Part shown: positions 31,368 to 33,244 of the stretch, one piece after another
How the letters are laid out: each line of letters starts with the position of its first letter
Numbering within the stretch: position 1 is the stretch's first letter
Source: Burkholderia catarinensis
GTDB lineage: Bacteria > Pseudomonadota > Gammaproteobacteria > Burkholderiales > Burkholderiaceae
Direction: 5' to 3'
Assembly (NCBI RefSeq): GCF_001883705.2
Contig: NZ_MDEQ02000045.1
Span: forward strand, 1-33,244
DNA: 33,244 nucleotides
Position numbers and translations under genes: made by a program
The notes under the pieces: model-generated
Database searches by the model: none
Told to the model about the DNA's origin: nothing
What the model saw: only the letters and a program-made list of their open reading frames with translations

Positions 31368-31383
31368 ATCAGATCGATCTGAT
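31368..31383. promoter_or_regulatory. Perfect 16-bp palindrome upstream of the MFS gene
   Basis: ATCAGATCGATCTGAT followed by TTTTG, in the 350-nt divergent region between the membrane-protein start (31268) and the MFS start. It could be an operator or, as RNA, a weak hairpin with a UCGA loop. GATC-rich words are common in these genomes, so confidence is low. I see nothing else in 31384-31618. Confidence 0.35.
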
Positions 31384-31618
31384 TTTTGCTTCCGTTTCGG
31401 GGTGACTCGTACGATAGGAAGGCCGCGACGGCAATGACAGGGGGCACAAGGCAAATGTCGGCTTGGCGTGGCATCATTCGCCGACCATGCCGGGGTGCGC
31501 GTCGTCGTGCGGCGCGCCGCCGGCGGGCAGCGATGCCCGTGCGCGCCGGCCCGGCGCGCCGCGTGTCGTTGGATCCATGCGGCGCGGATTCGCGCCATCC
31601 GAGCTGAGCGAGAAAAAC

Positions 31619-32914
31619 ATGTCCACAGCGTCACACGCCATCGCGCAGGAATCGAAAGTCCGCACCGTATTCCGGGTAGTCAGCGGCAACTTCCTGGAAA
31701 TGTACGACTTCATGGTCTACGGCTATTACGCGTTGGCCATCGCGAAAACCTACTTTCCGAGCGGCAACGCCTTTGCGTCGCTGATGCTGTCGCTGTCGGT
31801 GTTCGGCGCGGGCTTCCTGATGCGTCCGGTCGGCGCGATCGTGCTCGGCGCATACATCGACCATCACGGCCGGCGCAAGGGGCTGATCCTGACGCTCGGG
31901 CTGATGGCGCTCGGTACGCTCACGGTGGCCTCGGTGCCCGGTTACGCGACGATCGGCGTGCTCGCGCCGGCGCTCGTACTGCTCGGCCGGCTGCTGCAGG
32001 GCTTTTCGGCGGGCGTCGAACTCGGCGGCGTGTCGGTCTACCTGTCGGAGATCGCGACGAAGGGCCACAAGGGGTTCTATACGTCGTGGCAGTCGGGCAG
32101 CCAGCAGGTGGCCGTCGTGTTCGCCGCGCTCGTCGGCGTGCTGCTGAACCGCGCGCTGCCGGCCGAGGAGATGACCGCATGGGGCTGGCGCGTGCCGTTC
32201 CTGATCGGTTGCCTGATCGTGCCGTTCCTGTTCCTGATCCGTCGATCGCTGAAGGAGACCGACGAGTTCCTCGCGAGGCGTCATCGTCCGACGATGGGCG
32301 AGATCATGCGCTCGATGCTCGACAACTGGGGTGTCGTGGTTGCCGGCATGGGGATGGTGATCATGACGACGGTGTCGTTCTACATGATCACCGCCTATAC
32401 GCCGACGTTCGGCAAGGAAGTGCTGCACCTGTCGTCGCTCGACGCGCTCGTCGTGACGGTTTGCGTGGGGATCTCCAACCTCATGTGGCTGCCGCTGTCC
32501 GGCGCGCTTTCCGATCGCATCGGGCGTCGCCCGGTGCTGATCGCGTTCACCGTGCTGACGCTGCTGTCGGCTTACCCGGCCGTGCTGTGGCTCGTCGGCG
32601 ATCCGTCGTTCCTGCGGCTGCTGGCGGTCGAGCTGTGGCTGTCGTTCCTGTACGCGTCGTACAACGGGGCGATGGTCGTCGCGCTGACGGAAGTGATGCC
32701 GGCCGACGTGCGCACGGCCGGCTTCTCGCTCGCGTACAGCCTGGCGACGACGATCGGCGGCTTCACGCCCGCGATCTCGACGCTGCTGATTCACCAGACC
32801 GGGAACAAGGCGGCGCCGGGGCTGTGGCTGAGCGTTGCCGCGATTTGCGGGTTGATCGCGACGCTCGTGCTGTATCGCACGCCCGAGGCGCGCAACCAGT
32901 ACAAGGCGGCCTGA
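31619..32914 (+). CDS. MFS metabolite:H+ symporter (citrate/tricarballylate type)
   Basis: A 431-residue inner-membrane protein with 12 predicted helices. The MHS-family N-terminus GNFLEMYDFMVYGYYA marks helix 1, DHHGRRKGL is the loop 2-3 MFS signature, and GRLLQGFSAGVELGG with VYLSEIA lies in helices 4-5. The second-half repeat SDRIGRRPVL is in loop 8-9. The pattern is closest to CitA-like proton symporters for citrate or related tricarboxylates; the true substrate is unproven. The start at 31619 (MSTASHAIAQESKVRTVFRV) follows a weak GAGCGAG and matches family length; the earlier in-frame ATGs give Arg/Pro-rich non-coding sequence. Monocistronic, with its own terminator. Confidence 0.9.
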   Translation: MSTASHAIAQESKVRTVFRVVSGNFLEMYDFMVYGYYALAIAKTYFPSGNAFASLMLSLSVFGAGFLMRPVGAIVLGAYIDHHGRRKGLILTLGLMALGTLTVASVPGYATIGVLAPALVLLGRLLQGFSAGVELGGVSVYLSEIATKGHKGFYTSWQSGSQQVAVVFAALVGVLLNRALPAEEMTAWGWRVPFLIGCLIVPFLFLIRRSLKETDEFLARRHRPTMGEIMRSMLDNWGVVVAGMGMVIMTTVSFYMITAYTPTFGKEVLHLSSLDALVVTVCVGISNLMWLPLSGALSDRIGRRPVLIAFTVLTLLSAYPAVLWLVGDPSFLRLLAVELWLSFLYASYNGAMVVALTEVMPADVRTAGFSLAYSLATTIGGFTPAISTLLIHQTGNKAAPGLWLSVAAICGLIATLVLYRTPEARNQYKAA

Positions 32915-32964
32915 CGGGCGCCCGCACATCGCGCGGCGCCGGCCGTACGCATCACATTGAAAAA

Positions 32965-32989
32965 GGGAGCGCGGCGCGCTCCCTTTTTT
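32965..32989 (+). terminator. Terminator of the MFS gene
   Basis: GGGAGCGC/GCGCTCCC with loop GGC, then TTTTTT. The right IS begins 14 bases beyond the stem. Confidence 0.92.
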
Positions 32990-32997
32990 CGTGTGCG

Positions 32998-33244
32998 TGA
33001 CCCGTCCTGAAATAGGTTGACACTTTTTCGCCGAAACGAAGAGGTGCCAAGTGGAGCAAGGGATCAAGCGGACCCAGCGGGACTACAGTCTGGCTTTTAA
33101 GCTGTCGGTGGTGACGCAGGTCGAAAAAGGCGAGCTGACGTACATAGAGGCGCAGCGACGCTACGGAATTCAGGGACGCTCGACCGTACTGGTATGGTTA
33201 CGTAAGCACGGCTTGCAGGATTGGGCCGATCCATCCGGGCGTGC
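32998..33244 (+). mobile_element. IS3-family insertion sequence, left end only (second copy)
   Basis: Begins TGACCCGTCCTGAAATAGG and runs rightward out of the window. All 247 bases match the reverse complement of 1-247. Because both copies show the same (left) end against different flanks, they are two separate insertions. Confidence 0.85.
33051..33244 (+). CDS. IS3-family transposase OrfA, N-terminal part (second copy)
   Basis: GTG start at 33051 with GAGG six bases upstream. The 64 visible codons are identical to the copy at the left edge, including the helix-turn-helix region, and stay open at the window edge. See that copy for domain content. Confidence 0.8.
   Translation, partial: MEQGIKRTQRDYSLAFKLSVVTQVEKGELTYIEAQRRYGIQGRSTVLVWLRKHGLQDWADPSGR

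Noticed and set aside
31631..33067. A 478-codon minus-strand frame opposite the MFS gene that runs into the IS
   Set aside because: His/Arg/Gln-rich translation without domains, spanning a terminator and the IS boundary.
1..33244. A composite transposon formed by the two IS ends
   Set aside because: The 33 kb between them is ordinary chromosome (greB, tRNAs, fbp, pepN, dsbB) with uniform composition, and both copies are cut at the same base, which fits a contig break better.
1..33244. CRISPR arrays, rRNA, prophage or integron structures
   Set aside because: No regularly spaced direct repeats, rRNA sequence, phage genes, integrase or attC-like sites were seen.

Overview
The window looks like chromosome 1 of a Burkholderia, most likely the B. 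cepacia complex. It has high GC with G/C-ending codons, a Bordetella/Burkholderia-type porin, DUF2968, DUF2783, DUF2946 and DUF4136 proteins, and the usual housekeeping set (greB, fbp, pepN, dsbB). The first and last 247 bases are perfect inverted copies of the left end of one IS3-family element. Each copy runs outward and is cut at the same internal base, so this is probably a whole short-read contig that stops in a repeat at both ends.

Layout. 1-247: partial IS. 250-650: three tandem tRNA-Arg(ACG) genes (minus). 783-1346: greB. 1430-3060: an outer-membrane porin (minus) and, divergent from it, an unannotated structured small RNA whose unpaired linker is perfectly complementary to the porin Shine-Dalgarno region. 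3076-5213: a small hypothetical protein, a cold-shock protein with a structured leader, and a DnaQ-like exonuclease fused to a GIY-YIG nuclease domain. 5243-6206: a periplasmic chorismate mutase and a 48-residue small protein. 6405-11023: a four-gene copper-type operon headed by a CruR (DUF2946) regulatory upstream ORF with both CxxC and RAPP motifs, then a TonB-dependent receptor, an Asp-box propeller protein with His/Met/Cys clusters, and a thioredoxin-like protein. 11103-14540: a GlsB-type membrane protein and a LuxR regulator / flavin monooxygenase / DUF2783 cluster. 14704-18971: tRNA-Thr(CGT), fbp and pepN. 19159-20703: a DUF4136 lipoprotein and a GDT1-family manganese exporter under a yybP-ykoY riboswitch.

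20850-24616 (minus) is a purine-catabolism set: xdhC, an adenine-type deaminase and guaD. xdhA and xdhB are not alongside it. 25253-27968 (minus): dsbB, then a GntR regulator coupled to an amidase, with two palindromes placed over the regulator's own promoter. 28249-32914: a class I glutamine-amidotransferase-like hydrolase (PuuD family) with a long disordered N-terminus, a DUF2968 protein, a proline/alanine-rich membrane protein and an MHS-family MFS carrier. 32998-33244: the second partial IS.

The most notable observations are the porin-adjacent sRNA with its predicted pairing site, the CruR-headed copper operon extended by an unusual propeller protein, and the two IS copies inserted 14-15 bases beyond the stems of two unrelated intrinsic terminators in the same relative orientation.
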